64,000 bases of DNA from Eutreptiella sp. 'Long Island Sound 2002' (lineage: Eukaryota > Euglenozoa > Euglenophyceae > Eutreptiales > Eutreptiaceae), in the NCBI GenBank assembly GCA_964036045.1, contig OZ038384.1, forward strand, positions 60,361,355-60,425,354, in the 5' to 3' direction. The notes beneath the pieces were generated by a model that had not been told where the DNA came from, ran no database searches, and saw nothing but the letters and a program-made list of their open reading frames with translations. A program made the position numbers and the translations under genes. Shown here in pieces: positions 23,386 to 34,700 of the stretch; within the stretch, counting starts at the first letter, position 1, and every line of letters starts with the position of its first letter.

Positions 23386-23704
23386 GTTTCCGGGCGCGCA
23401 CAACTCCCTAGCGCCCAGGGCACGCACTTTGCTAGGTGGTTTGGGGCAAGCAATGATCAGCTTCTTCGCCGTCGCGACTCTATTGTTCGTCTTTTCTTTG
23501 TGAGTGTCCTAAACTTTGCGACCTCGCCAAACAGCGGCGTAAAATTTTTTGGGGGGTTTCTGAGGTTGGAAAAGGGGATTTTTCGCTATATTTCTTCTGG
23601 CTGTGCGTCTTTTTCTTGGTTTCTTTTTCTTCTGCTGCGAGTGCGCGACCGGATTTTTGAGTTTTACGTGTTGCTCGCGACGCAGTTTTTTTGGATTTGT
23701 TTGC
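23386..23704. other. T-rich unassigned stretch before the array resumes
   Basis: After 'GTTTGTGTGTG' the similarity to the M leader ends. The sequence is T-rich with no frame of note. It may be the true 5' end of the derivative or a host remnant. Confidence 0.35.
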
Positions 23705-24218
23705 TTTGAGGGCATGGGGGGAGTTGAAAAGGGGGTTTGAGGTGTTGGCACCGGGTAAAACGTGTTTTGCGGGCATGTGGGGAGTTGAACAGGGGGTTTC
23801 GGGTGTTGGCACTGTGTAGTGAGCGCAAGGGGGCAGTTGAAAAGGGGGTTGGAGGTGTGGACCTGCCTGAAGTATGTTTTGAGGGCATGGTGGCACTTGC
23901 AAGGGGGGCTTGAGGTGTTGGCTTTGGGTGAAATGTGTTTCTAGGGCATGGGGGGAGCTGAAAAGGGGGTGTGAGGTGTTGCCACTGGGTGAACTGTGTT
24001 TTGAGGGCATGGGGGTAGTTGAAAAGGTGTTTGAGGTACTGGCACTGGGTGAAATATGTTTTGAGGGCATGGGGGCAGTTAAGAAGGGGGTTTTTGAGTG
24101 TACGCACGGGGTGAAATGTTTTGTGAGCGCATGGGGGCAGTTGAAAAGGGGGTTTGAGTTGTTGGCACCTGGTGAAATCTGTTTTGAGGGCATGGGGGCA
24201 GTTGAAAAGGGTTTTGGT
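23705..24218. repeat. 61-bp minisatellite, segment after the M derivative
   Basis: About eight units, including the 'GTGTGGACCTGCCTGAAG' subtype. Unit order resembles 16,480-17,045. Confidence 0.9.
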
Positions 24219-24513
24219 TTTGACCAATTCAGTCCAAGACCGTTTTATCATACAACACTGGTTACCCAATTGGTGCCAGTAGCGGATGTACTGTTCTATA
24301 TCCCCACTACCTTAGCGAATGGATTCTCTTTGTGTACAGTCTCTGTTTGGTAGCTTTCCACCTATGTGAGACCCGAGCCCATTGCGAATCCGTTTGCCTA
24401 TCGGAAAGGTTTACCCTTTTCGAGGAAGGGGATCCAATGGACGAATGGTACGCCAACGCACAAGATGAGGAATCAGACGATGGATGGGAGGAGAGTATCG
24501 CCCTAGACACTTG
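24219..24513 (+). repeat. F spacer, copy 2
   Basis: It matches 17,046-17,344. The short frame ends DEESDDGWEESIALDT, with mostly conservative differences from copy 1. No known domain. Confidence 0.7.
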
Positions 24514-25494
24514 AAAAGAAGGTTCGAGGTGTGGACCTGGCTGAAGTATGTTTTGAGGGCATGGGGGCACTTGCAAAGAGGGCTTGAGGTTTTGGCAGTG
24601 TGTGAAATGTGTCTTGAGGGCATGGGGGGATTGGAAAAGGGGGTTTGAGGTGTTGGCACTGGGTGAAATATGTTTTCAGGGCATGGGGGGAGTTGAAGAG
24701 GGGGTTTGAGGTGTTGGCACTGGGTGAAATGTGCGTTGAGGGCATGGGGGGAGTTGTAAAAGGGGTTTGAGGTGCTGGCACTGGGTGAAATGTGTTTGGT
24801 GGGCATGAGGGGATTTTGAAAAGGGGGTTGGAGGTGTTGGCACTGGGTGAAATATGTCTTCAGGCCATAAAGGGAGTTGAAAAGGGGGTTTAAGGTGTTG
24901 GCACTGGGTGACATATGTTCTGAGGGCATGGGGGGAGTTGAAAAGGGGACTTGAGGTGCTGGCACTGGGTGAAATGTGTTTTGAGGGCATGGGGAAAGTT
25001 GAAAAGGGGGTTTGAGGTGTTGGCACTGGTTAATTGTGTTTTGAGGGTATGGGGGCAGTTGAAAAGGGGCTGTGAGGTGTTGGCACCGGGTGAAATGTGT
25101 TGTGAGGGCATGGGAGCACCTGAAAGAGTGGTTTGACGTGTTGGCACTGGGTGAAATATGTTGTGAGGGCATGGGGTAGTTGAAAAGTGGCTTCGAGCAT
25201 TTGACGTTGGTGAAGTATGTTTTGAGGGCATGGGGGCACCTGCGAAGGTGGTTTGGGGTGCTAGCACCGGGAGAAATTTTTTTTGAGGGCATGGGCGGAG
25301 TTGAAAATCGGGTTTGAGGTGTTGGCACTGGGTGCAATATGTTTTCAGGGAATGGGGGGAGTTGAAAAGGGGGTTTGAGGTGTTGGCACTGGGTGAAATG
25401 TGTTTTGAGGACATGGGAGGAGTTGAAAAGGGGGTTTGAGGTGTTGGCACTGGGTGAAATATGTTTTCAGGAGCTGCTAAGAAGGGGTTTGAGG
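24514..25494. repeat. 61-bp minisatellite, final segment
   Basis: About sixteen units with the regular 61-base period well preserved (for example 24,652-24,773). It ends abruptly near 'GGTTTGAGGTCACATG'. Confidence 0.9.
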
Positions 25495-26590
25495 TCACAT
25501 GTAGCCTCTAGGGTATCATAGAATATTGGCGTACCGAGGAATTAGCATAAGGGGCAGCCCCAGTCCCGAGATGACCTACCTACTTACCTTTCACTGTTGA
25601 ATGCTTTGATGATATTGTTTTGTTTGTGCCTCTGCTTGCTCCTGCTGCTTCGTAATGTAGCTCAGGCTTTCCAAATGAATATGTTCTGATGAAATCAACC
25701 AGAAATACAGTACAAAAAAGTGCCTTTCCAATGCTTTAGGGTTTACTTTAGTAGCATTAGAGGTGCTCTAAGCACTCTTGCATTTTTACCTTAGTATAGG
25801 CCTACCCAAAATGGGTGATAACACATTTTGACCTATAGAACCAAACACTCAATCAGGATGTAGTGTGGACCCATTAATCCCCAAGCAATGTGCACTAAAA
25901 CATCTTTTCCTGAGTTGACTGAGGCACTGATATACTGAGGCAGAGCCTATGAATTTGTCTATTTATTCTCATGAATTCTTAGCTATCCTAGTGGTATGCT
26001 CCCTAGGGGCTGGGGCACCTCTTTTTGAGAGCTCCTGGGTTCAATACCCAGTCAGCCTAGCTAAGTAGGAAGTGCCCATGTGACATGGCAGTGACCTCAG
26101 CGCCACAAGCTATGCCACCTCAGCACCTATGGGACCCAAAAACAGAGAGTGCACATCTCAAGATGGCACTATGGAGAGTGTGAGCCCTTGGGGCAGTTGT
26201 TCAATCAGTGTTTCTCAATCGTGTGAAATATTTCAACCGGAGTTGCATTGAATGTCTATTGCTGCGGTCTATTGTTGAGATCTTTCTTCATCTAACTCAT
26301 TGTGACTGCAGCGCTTCATGCTTTGATCCTGTTTATCTTCTGCTTGCATACTACTCTGGTTGGGGTTGCACTTGATTTGTTCTATATCACCAAAACATTT
26401 TCAAAATCAAAAACAAGCAGCAGATCCCCATCACCAGCAGCAAGCAGAAGGAGAAGTACATCAAAAACAAAGTGCTGAAAACACTATAAAACGTTCTGGT
26501 AGCAAGAGGCAGACAGTTCCTGCGTGCCATCAGCAACCCCGTGCCATACACCCAGCGCGCCAAGGACTGTCCTGAGCAAGAAGGGCGAGT
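25495..26590 (+). other. Leader region of the first Ty3-type element, no gene
   Basis: AT-richer sequence. It contains CCCCAGTCCCGAG followed by ACCTACC (25,559-25,580), which also precedes the second Ty3-type copy at 60,014-60,047. A tRNA-like segment is listed separately. No long terminal repeat pair can be seen for this copy. Confidence 0.45.
25977..26059 (+). other. tRNA-like segment, possibly a SINE head
   Basis: TATCCTAGTGG (25,984-25,994) resembles a Pol III A box and GGTTCAATACC (26,038-26,048) a B box. The latter sits in a perfect T-arm (CTGGG, seven-base loop, CCCAG; 26,035-26,051). A possible anticodon stem AGGGG/CCTCT lies between. The acceptor stem does not pair, so a working tRNA is unlikely. 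A tRNA-derived SINE or a chance match are the alternatives. Confidence 0.35.
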
Positions 26591-27873
26591 ATGGACACAA
26601 AGAAGGATGACACCAACGTGAGGATGGCGCATGAGGCACCAGCAAGGCCAGTGCCTGGAGAGCCTGGACCTGGACCTGGCGCTGTACCTTCGGTGCCCTT
26701 ACATGGGCCAGTGGACGTGGCCGACGATTCGCTGGAGGGACTACAATCGGCCTTCAAGGCCCTCTCGGTCGAGGAGGTGGACACCAACCCTGTGAGAAGA
26801 AAGAGGGAGAGAGGAAAGGATGCAGGAGAAAAAATGGCAGACAAAGGAGTGCACCATGGGCACGACCCGACGAGCGAGTCAACCTTCGAGGGCGCACCAA
26901 GCGCCTCTGGCCTGCACGCATCATCCTCTCCTACAACCACCACACTCCCAACTCCAGACCCAGCTGCTGCAACATCCACACCCATATCCACCCCGCCTAT
27001 GGCTGAGGGCACAGGCCTTACTAGCATGCCTACCTACCCTGCCTATGGTGTGCACCCATCCACCACTGCGGTTCCAGAGGCAACTACTGCCAGTGAGCCA
27101 GTGGCCTCCAGTTCTGCGCCGCGCTGGTATGCCGCGGATTATCACCATCCTCTACCCGCTACGGGAGCATATGTCGATGTTCCTGGGTATTCGACCCTGA
27201 GTGGGCTGGGGAGAGGCCCTGAGTCATGCGGGAGCAGGAGTAGAGGATCAGGGAGATCCTCCAAAAGGTCTCTGACGCGGTCGGAGATTAAAGAGGCCCT
27301 CCGAGGAGCCACCTCTGAACTTGCCGGTGATCTCACTCAAGAGATTCGGGCTAAACTGGACCCCCTGATTCCTCTTCAAACGTCACCTACCATTGTGGCA
27401 GTTTCACCTCACCGAGTACAAGCCAATCACCTGGTGGCGGGGTTGACAAACACCCTAGGAAGCCCGAGGAGCCGACTGATGCCGACGCCTGCTTTGATAC
27501 CGAGAAGCCCTTCCATACCAAGAAGGGCCAAGCCTTTCTACAGCCATGTGGAGAATTCCACGAGAACCGAGCTGGACCGGCTGGGGCTGACAGCCCTGAG
27601 GGCAATGGTTGACGTGGAGCCCTACGGCTCTAGTGACCTAGGCGGAGACCCCTCTGACGATGAGCTGCCGTCCATGACTTCTGCTTCGCCCTTGAAGGAC
27701 GACGACCCTGAGGACCCCGAGAACCCAAGCGGGCGGAAGAAGAAGAAGAAAAGGAAGACCAAGCGCCCTGAGGGACGCAGGTCTCAGGAGGCTAAGGCAA
27801 TCACCACCTCCAAAATTGGGCCGGACCTGCCAGAGTTCACAGGCAAGGATCTCAGCGAGTTCGCTGAGAGCTT
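26591..27873 (+). pseudogene. Truncated gag of a Ty3-type retrotransposon, copy 1
   Basis: One open frame begins MDTKKDDTNVRMAHEAPARP. It contains a Pro/Thr/Ser-rich N-terminus, the block GAYVDVPGYSTLSGLGRG (about residue 190), a basic lysine run and the start of a capsid-like domain (LPEFTGKDLSEFAESFC). The last codons match copy 2 up to 27,873. There the frame meets the 5'-truncated P element, and the capsid, zinc knuckle and pol are lost. It is the most intact version of the N-terminal region in the window. Gag would package RNA in cytoplasmic particles. Confidence 0.75.
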
Positions 27874-30800
27874 TTGCGCCTGTGGGATATCGCCATCAGG
27901 AAAACGGACGTGCCACCTGACTGGGCGAACCTGGTACACCCGCTCTATAAGAAAGGCGACTGGACGAACGCCGACAATTGGAGACCCATCGTGTGCGCAA
28001 CCACGGAGGCCAAACTGATATGGATCCTCATCCTCAAACGGGTGGCCCCGGCAGTGTACCGGGCTGTACCGCCCACCATGTGGGGGGCCATACCGGGTAG
28101 ATCACCGTTGGAGGCCACATTTATGCAAGACGCCGTGGCCGACATGGACCCAATCAGCCTCATCATCATATCCCTCGATGTCAAAGGGGCCTTCCCCAAC
28201 ACCCCGCACCGCCTCCTACGGGCTGTCTGGGAACACATGGGACTCCCCTTCCAGGGCTTCCTACAAGCGTACCTCGCCACCCGCATGTACGCCATAAAAA
28301 CCGACGTGGGCACCACCCCGTGGATCCACCCCGCCACTGGGGTCCCACAAGGGGGTGCAGAAGGCCCATTCCTCTTCCTACTCGTCACCCTCCCGCTGGC
28401 GTTTTACATCCGACGCATGTACCCGGACGTGGCACCATATCCCCTACGGACCACGCTCCTAGCGTTTGCGGACGACATGGCGGTGGTGACCGCCACCGCG
28501 CGTCAACCCCTGCCGACCACCCCGGACCCCGCCAGAGCCACCAGAGTCCTCCACGTCATCACCACCTATCTGGAGGGCAATCAGCTGCTGGTACACAACG
28601 TCAAATCTGCCACCATGGTACACAATGCACCGCCGCCGCCCCTCCGCCCCGGAGACCTACCCATGGACCCAGTAAACACGGCCACCTACCTGGGAGTCCA
28701 GCAAGCGGCCACCGCAGGCGGGGTCACCCTACCGCCAAACCTGTTACGGCAGCTGCCAAGGACACTGTTTATAGCACGCATCACAGCACTCTCCACCCAG
28801 GCCCTGGCATACTTCCTACAAGCCGTGCTCAACGCAGCTATAGGATTCCAAGCCTTGCACCTAACGCACCCCCAACACATGCTACAAGCGGCCACCACCA
28901 CAGTACGACGAGCGTGGACCATCCACGGCCACCGGCCCACGTCACTGCCTGCGGCGGTGCGTGCGGCATCGCAACCGTAATACGGAGACAACACGGACCA
29001 CCTTGTCCACAACGCGTACACAGCTCACACTGCGGCCCACCTGCATCGTCTCATGCACAATCACGAGCCGGAGGTACGGGAAGTCTTCACGCTGACGCTG
29101 CGGGTGTCCAAGTACCACCGCAACACCTGCCCCCAATACATACTTCACCAGCGGGGTCTCCCCACCAAGGTGGGGACCCGCATATGGAACCACCTACAAC
29201 TCCTACTACCCCACCACAACCACGTCATCCAAAGGAACCATCGGTGCAGGGAAACTGGCCCTCTGGCGGTCCTTCACACGGATTTGGGGGGGAAGACCAA
29301 CGGGTAGCACCACCACTCTGGGCCTGGTGGGCACCACCCTCCACCTCGTACGGGTCACCCCGAACCAGATGAAAGCCCTCCAACGAGTGGGCACACACCA
29401 CGTCCCATTCCTACAACAACCGGAGTGGCCAAACAAATCACTCCTGGAGAACCACATGCGCAGTGCGGCCACCCAAACCTGGCACCCCCAGCCAACAGAT
29501 GGGGAAGTACGTGAGGTGTACAACCTGTTTTGGAACACGCACAAACGACCACTGCCACCGAGCCCACCGCAAGGGAACCAGGCCCACCAGCGGCCATCGG
29601 AGCAAGTGGAATATGTACCCGGCGCCACGGTACCAGCAGTACTCCTACTAGCACCCTACGGGCTAAAAACCACGTTGCGGCCGAGCAAGGCGGGGGGCAA
29701 CCTGTGGATGCTACCGCCACCCACGGCGCGCCCCTTCTGTCCGCCGCCACTATCGCAAGACACGCTGACGGGCACCCCCACCACTTGCTGGCGATGTGCG
29801 CCCCACGCGCTGGCCACCCCATGGCCCCTCCTCTAGTTACTGGCGCGCTACCACCCCATGCCAACGGCCCAAGCTACCCCGGAACAGCACTGGTGGCTAC
29901 GCACGCACTTCGAACAGGCCGCAGAGGGTGACACGGCCGCGGTGGCGTGGGACCCCAGCGCCAAGGCGGAATGGAGATTCCACAGGGGCACGCGGAACAC
30001 CCAGCACCCAGCCATCACCTTCCTGGAGATAGCCAAACACCGCAGCGCCTGGCCGGAGGGCCCAGCCTACCTGGTCAAACACCGATGCTCCCAAGTACAG
30101 GACTGGCAGACGGTCGAGTGGACCACATTCCACCCGCAGACAGCATACCTACTCCAGTACGTGTACGGCTACCTGACACAGGGCCATGAAAGGAACAACG
30201 GCTATGTCCGCATGAACCCGGCGGCAACCGAGATCATCCGCCAGGGGATGGGGGTGTATGCTACCCGGAGACTCCGACCGGACACCAACACGCCGTTTGC
30301 CACGGCGGAACGGGGGGCAAACATCCATGCCTACCAACCAACGATGCCGTGCCGCCTACCGCACCCGGACAACCACAACACGATTATCTTCGCGGATGCC
30401 TCCGGCACTACAAGCCTCACTCCAGCAGCCGGGGGGGCGGGTTTAGAGTTGGAAGTGGACACGACAAACCGACTGCACCAACGCCACCTCACGGGGGCTA
30501 CCATCTTCAGGGCCTCCTCTCACGGAGAACTAAAGACGCTGGCGATTGTCGTGGACGCCGTCAATGACACCGACCAAGCACCGCGTGACTGGACGCACTA
30601 TGTGTGGGTAGTAGTGGACGCAGCGGTGGGCTTCCAAATCGTCCGCAGGCTGGCGCGGCAACCTCTGCACAAGGGGACTGACTCTAGCCTGGGCACCCAG
30701 GCCCTACACCTCTGGACAGCCCTGAGGCGCCTCCCCAAACAAGTCGTCCTGCATCTCGTCAAACAAGAATGTCATCGGTATAGCCTGGGCAACGGACACA

Positions 30801-31765
30801 TAGACCTGCACGCCGGCAACCAGCTTGCCGAGCACATGCCGGAAGGCAAAGACCCACCGCTACGAGACCACATGCACACACACCTCCAGCACCTGCCACC
30901 CATCCCACGCCCCGGGGAACCACCAGCCTGGGTGCCAGACGATCGCATCTATAACGACACGGGGGGGGGCATACCACTACCCACAACCCATTCGCACCAT
31001 GGCGCACATTCGGGGCAGTCAAGCCGACAGCGCCCTTTTGAGCCGTCTCAACACGAAATGCGCACCGCATTGTACTTCTCAGCTCTTGACCCATCCCTAA
31101 TACCGGTGCACCCGCAGACACGATGTGCCCAGCTCTTGCTCGAGCAGCTACCCCTTCTGGAAAGGGTGGCACGCTGGTATGCCAGGCGAGATATAGACAT
31201 ACCCCCGGAATACACCATATGCCCCTGCCATCTCCAACAGCCAGAAACATGGGGACACTTCAAACGCTGCCCATTAGCCCAAGGGGACAACCACCTGGCC
31301 ACGTGGGCACCGGAGAACACCATCACGCAACACGCCGGATGGGGCCCGGCCACGCCACCGGCAAATGAGGTTCGACGCCTGATGCGGCAGCCGGAAATCA
31401 AGGAAGCAGTGCTCAGAGGAGCGGTGCCACTCCAGCTTTAAAGGGTCGTCGCCGACCACGCCCCAGAAACCAGGGCCACAATACGTCACATGCAGCTGAC
31501 CGCCGTCAAAAGGGCGGACGCACAGCTACAGCACCGCGTCCAAGTATACACACAGGAAGCACAACAAACATCCCACGACCGCCGCACGTACTATAATCTC
31601 CTCATCCACTACCAACATGCGCAACCTAACGATTAGCCACACGCACGGACCCGCGGCAACAGCCAGGCACCTACCGTAGCACCGCCCGGAGCGCGCGCGC
31701 CCCCTCCCCTGTAGTGGCCTGATCGTCCTGCGAACGACATCTCTCCTCAGGATGCCCGAAGGTGA
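27874..31765 (+). pseudogene. Reverse transcriptase and RNase H of P (ORF2, 5' truncated)
   Basis: It encodes the polymerase that copies element RNA at the target. RT motifs are VHPLYKKGDW and NWRPI at the start, SLDVKGAFPNTP (catalytic Asp), GVPQGGAEGP, and an intact FADD box at 28,465-28,476. RNase H follows near 30,380-30,830 (FADAS, SSHGELKTL, VVVDAAV, GNGHIDLHAGNQLA). A C-x-C-x8-H-x3-C finger lies near 31,220-31,265. In-frame stops are TAA 28,978, TAG 29,834, TAA 31,439 and TAG 31,634, with readable protein on both sides of at least the first three. One frameshift lies at about 29,220-29,260. The next in-frame TGA is at 31,763-31,765, overlapping the ORF3 start. No endonuclease remains because of truncation. 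Confidence 0.75.
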
Positions 31766-34700
31766 AGCCCCGCATCCACGGCCGGGGAACCCATGCGGGG
31801 TCTGCATGGAGGTGAACGACGACGACGGCTTCCCCCTTCGCGGGCATGGCCTTGGCTGCGGCGGCACGGAGCAGCTGCACCTGTTCTGCAGCCCGTGCAT
31901 CGCGGACTTGTGGTCGTGGCCACTCTGCCGGCGACCGCACCGACTGTGCACGGCTCTGCCGCCGCGCGAAACAAAAGACGAAGACCTCACACTCCAGACG
32001 CTGCAGACTCTGATCCGGCAAAACGTCTCGTACGAGGGCGCGAGGGAGGACAGCCCCGACGTCGAGTGTTTGGAAGTCCTCACCGACCAGGATGCAGCAA
32101 CACCCCCCCCCCCCCGCCCCCCCTGGCGCGCACCAACCTGGGCGCTGCCAGACCCGGACGCGGACCCCACGGTTTACGTCCCCGACCACGAAGACTACAA
32201 CGACGCGCCACGGGGCAGTCTGCCCCCCATTGGCAACCTGCCCGACAGTTGGGGCTACGTCAGCCCCACGAACCAAAACAACTACCGCAACATCGTCGTC
32301 ACCCTCACCACCCGCCTCCCGATTGCCTTCGGCTGGCTGGTGGGGGACGCGGAATCGGCGATGGGCATCGCCCGCGGCGCCCATGGCGCCGAGTGGGGGG
32401 ACTTCTTCCACCGCGGCGGGGCCATGACCCCGGGGGCGACCAAGAGGCTGATGGCGGCCTACCTCACGTGGAGGGGCATCCCCCCTCCACGCAGCCTCGA
32501 ATCGCTGATACAGCGCACCCTGCAGCCGCACGTCCCGCCACCACAACCGGGCACATACGGCAATGCAGCGGTGGCCAGGATGAAGGCCAGAGGTACCCGG
32601 CTCGACGGCTCATCCTACTCCCCCTGGAGAACCACCGCAACCATCACCACCCCCCCGCCCCGATCCCGCGCCACGACAGCGACTAGGGCAACGTACGTAC
32701 GGGCCCGAACGTCGGCCGCGACGTCCTCCACATCCCCCAACCCATCCACCTCCGCCCCCCCCACACCCGCCGCCGAACCACACCAACAACACGCCGCCGA
32801 CGCCACGCGGACTGTAGGCGATCCGGCACCATCTAGGGCCGGCACACCACAGAGCCCCCGACAAGAGCGTGCGCCAAAACGGGCGGCGCAACGACAACCA
32901 ACACAACACCACGCGGCCACAGAGAGCCGGGGACACCGAGCATCACCTGCCAGGAGCAGAGCCCTACCCGGCCCCACGAATACGGGGGCGGTGGGTACCC
33001 AGCCCGCGCAGCCCCCTGGCACCGCACACCCACACAGGGTACCGGCCCCGAGCCCCACAGGGAGCCGGCAACCCCTAACACCACCCATCGCGCCTGCGCA
33101 CGGCCCACGGCTGGCAGCCAGCCAAGCGGCAACAAACACAGGCCCACCCGGAACCCCGCCCGCACCATGGCACACCTGACCGGCCGGCAGCGGACCCAAC
33201 GTACAAGCCGACCGACAACCTCCCCACACGGACACACACCGCTACCCCGACCGACGCCACCGCCGCCCGGCCCTCCGACGCCGGGCACCCCCACATCCAC
33301 GGCCCCACCGGGGGCCTAACCCCCCAGGCTTCGGCAACGTCCGGCACGGAGGACCTACCGGCCACAACGCACGGCGGGCCGGTGCCCCAGCGGCACCACG
33401 CCCCACCAACCGGGCCGCCGGCACGGCCGGCCGAACCGTCATCTCCCGGCCGCCCGGGCCCCGGCCCAGGCCCCAGCCCGGATCAGCCACGCACCGCCGC
33501 CCCGGCGGACGCCCCGCAGCCCGCGGACCCGGGGAGCCTACCCGAGCCGCCACCCGTGGTGGGAGGCCACGCCTGGGGGGCACCGTCACCGGCGGACGAT
33601 GGCCCCGAACCGCCTACACGGCCGACCCAACCGCAGCGCGACGCGCCCGTGGTGGGCACGGAAGGACTGCAGAGGCCCCCGCAACGAACGCCGACACCAG
33701 CACCAATGGGGGAACCTGGCGGGGGAACGGACCAGCGGCCAGTGCGGAGTGCCGACCTGACGAACGAAACGGCACACGGAGGCGACGAGGCATTGGCAGA
33801 GGGCCAGCCTGACGCGGAACCCGAGGGGCCAGCTCCGGACACCGGGTGTGCGGACGGCCTTCACCGGGCCTCGGCCGCGGATCACGCGGGCGCCGCCCCC
33901 CGGGCGAACCTGGCGACCCACGCAGGCGCGAGCACGCCAGGGCGGGCGCTGCAACGAGATCCACCGGAAACCAGCGCGGGGTCAGAGGCCCGGGAAACCA
34001 CGCCCGACACGCCCCAGCGCGCGGACGAAGGAGGAACGTCACCCAGCGGGCACAACCGCGACGACGACTCCTTCGATGCCTTCATGGACTCCTGCAGGGA
34101 TGACCCCCAGGCAGTCCCAGCACGGGAGACGCCACGCGTCCACCCGGAGACGCAACGCGACCAGGCGGACGATACGCCCCTCACGGTGCCACGACAAGCG
34201 CACCTCCAGCGCGACTACACCACCCTGGGGCAGATTGCCACTACGGGCGAGGGGCAGGCGACCGCGAGCGGCGCGGCGGACCGGACTACGGACGAGCGCA
34301 ACGCCCCAGGTGAGGGCACGCGCGTGGAAGCGGCCACCAACACCGCGAGTGAGACTGTCGCCCCACCGCCGGGGGCCGCCCCGCCCTGGGGGCGGGGACA
34401 CCTGGACTATGCACGCTTGGAGGGTGACGCCAGCCACCCCAGCGAACAAGCGGAGCAAGAAGCGACCCAAGACCTAGGCTTCTGGATCCCCAGGCTTGTC
34501 ACAGGGGAGCAGCTCGAACTGGCTGTCCGCATACGATGGGTACTTTCTTCGCGGTCCTGCCACCTCGCGGAGGGAACAAGCACCATGGCAGACGTCACGT
34601 TTGGTCATCGGACAGGGCACACGCCCCCCGCCACCATGGAGCACCCCGGCCAATGGCGCTATGTGGCCACCCGGCTCATGGCGCATATGGGAACCTACAG

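Larger units (their letters stand above)
17485..23704 (-). mobile_element. Internally deleted M-family derivative interrupting the minisatellite
   Basis: On the minus strand its 3' end is the tail (CTCAAAC)n at 17,485-17,510, followed inward by 3' UTR sequence matching 37,191-38,060. Next come five or more 418-bp units (18,326-20,455), an unassigned block, and leader-like sequence (21,746-23,385) matching the 5' leader of M at 56,460-57,580. None of the M open reading frames is present. The minisatellite resumes at 23,705. The simplest reading is a non-autonomous derivative that joins the 5' and 3' repeat regions of M. The block 20,456-21,745 remains unexplained. Confidence 0.55.

Noticed and set aside
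7286-25494. Possible CRISPR array
   Set aside because: The repeats are contiguous 61-bp units without unique spacers, and the context is eukaryotic transposons.
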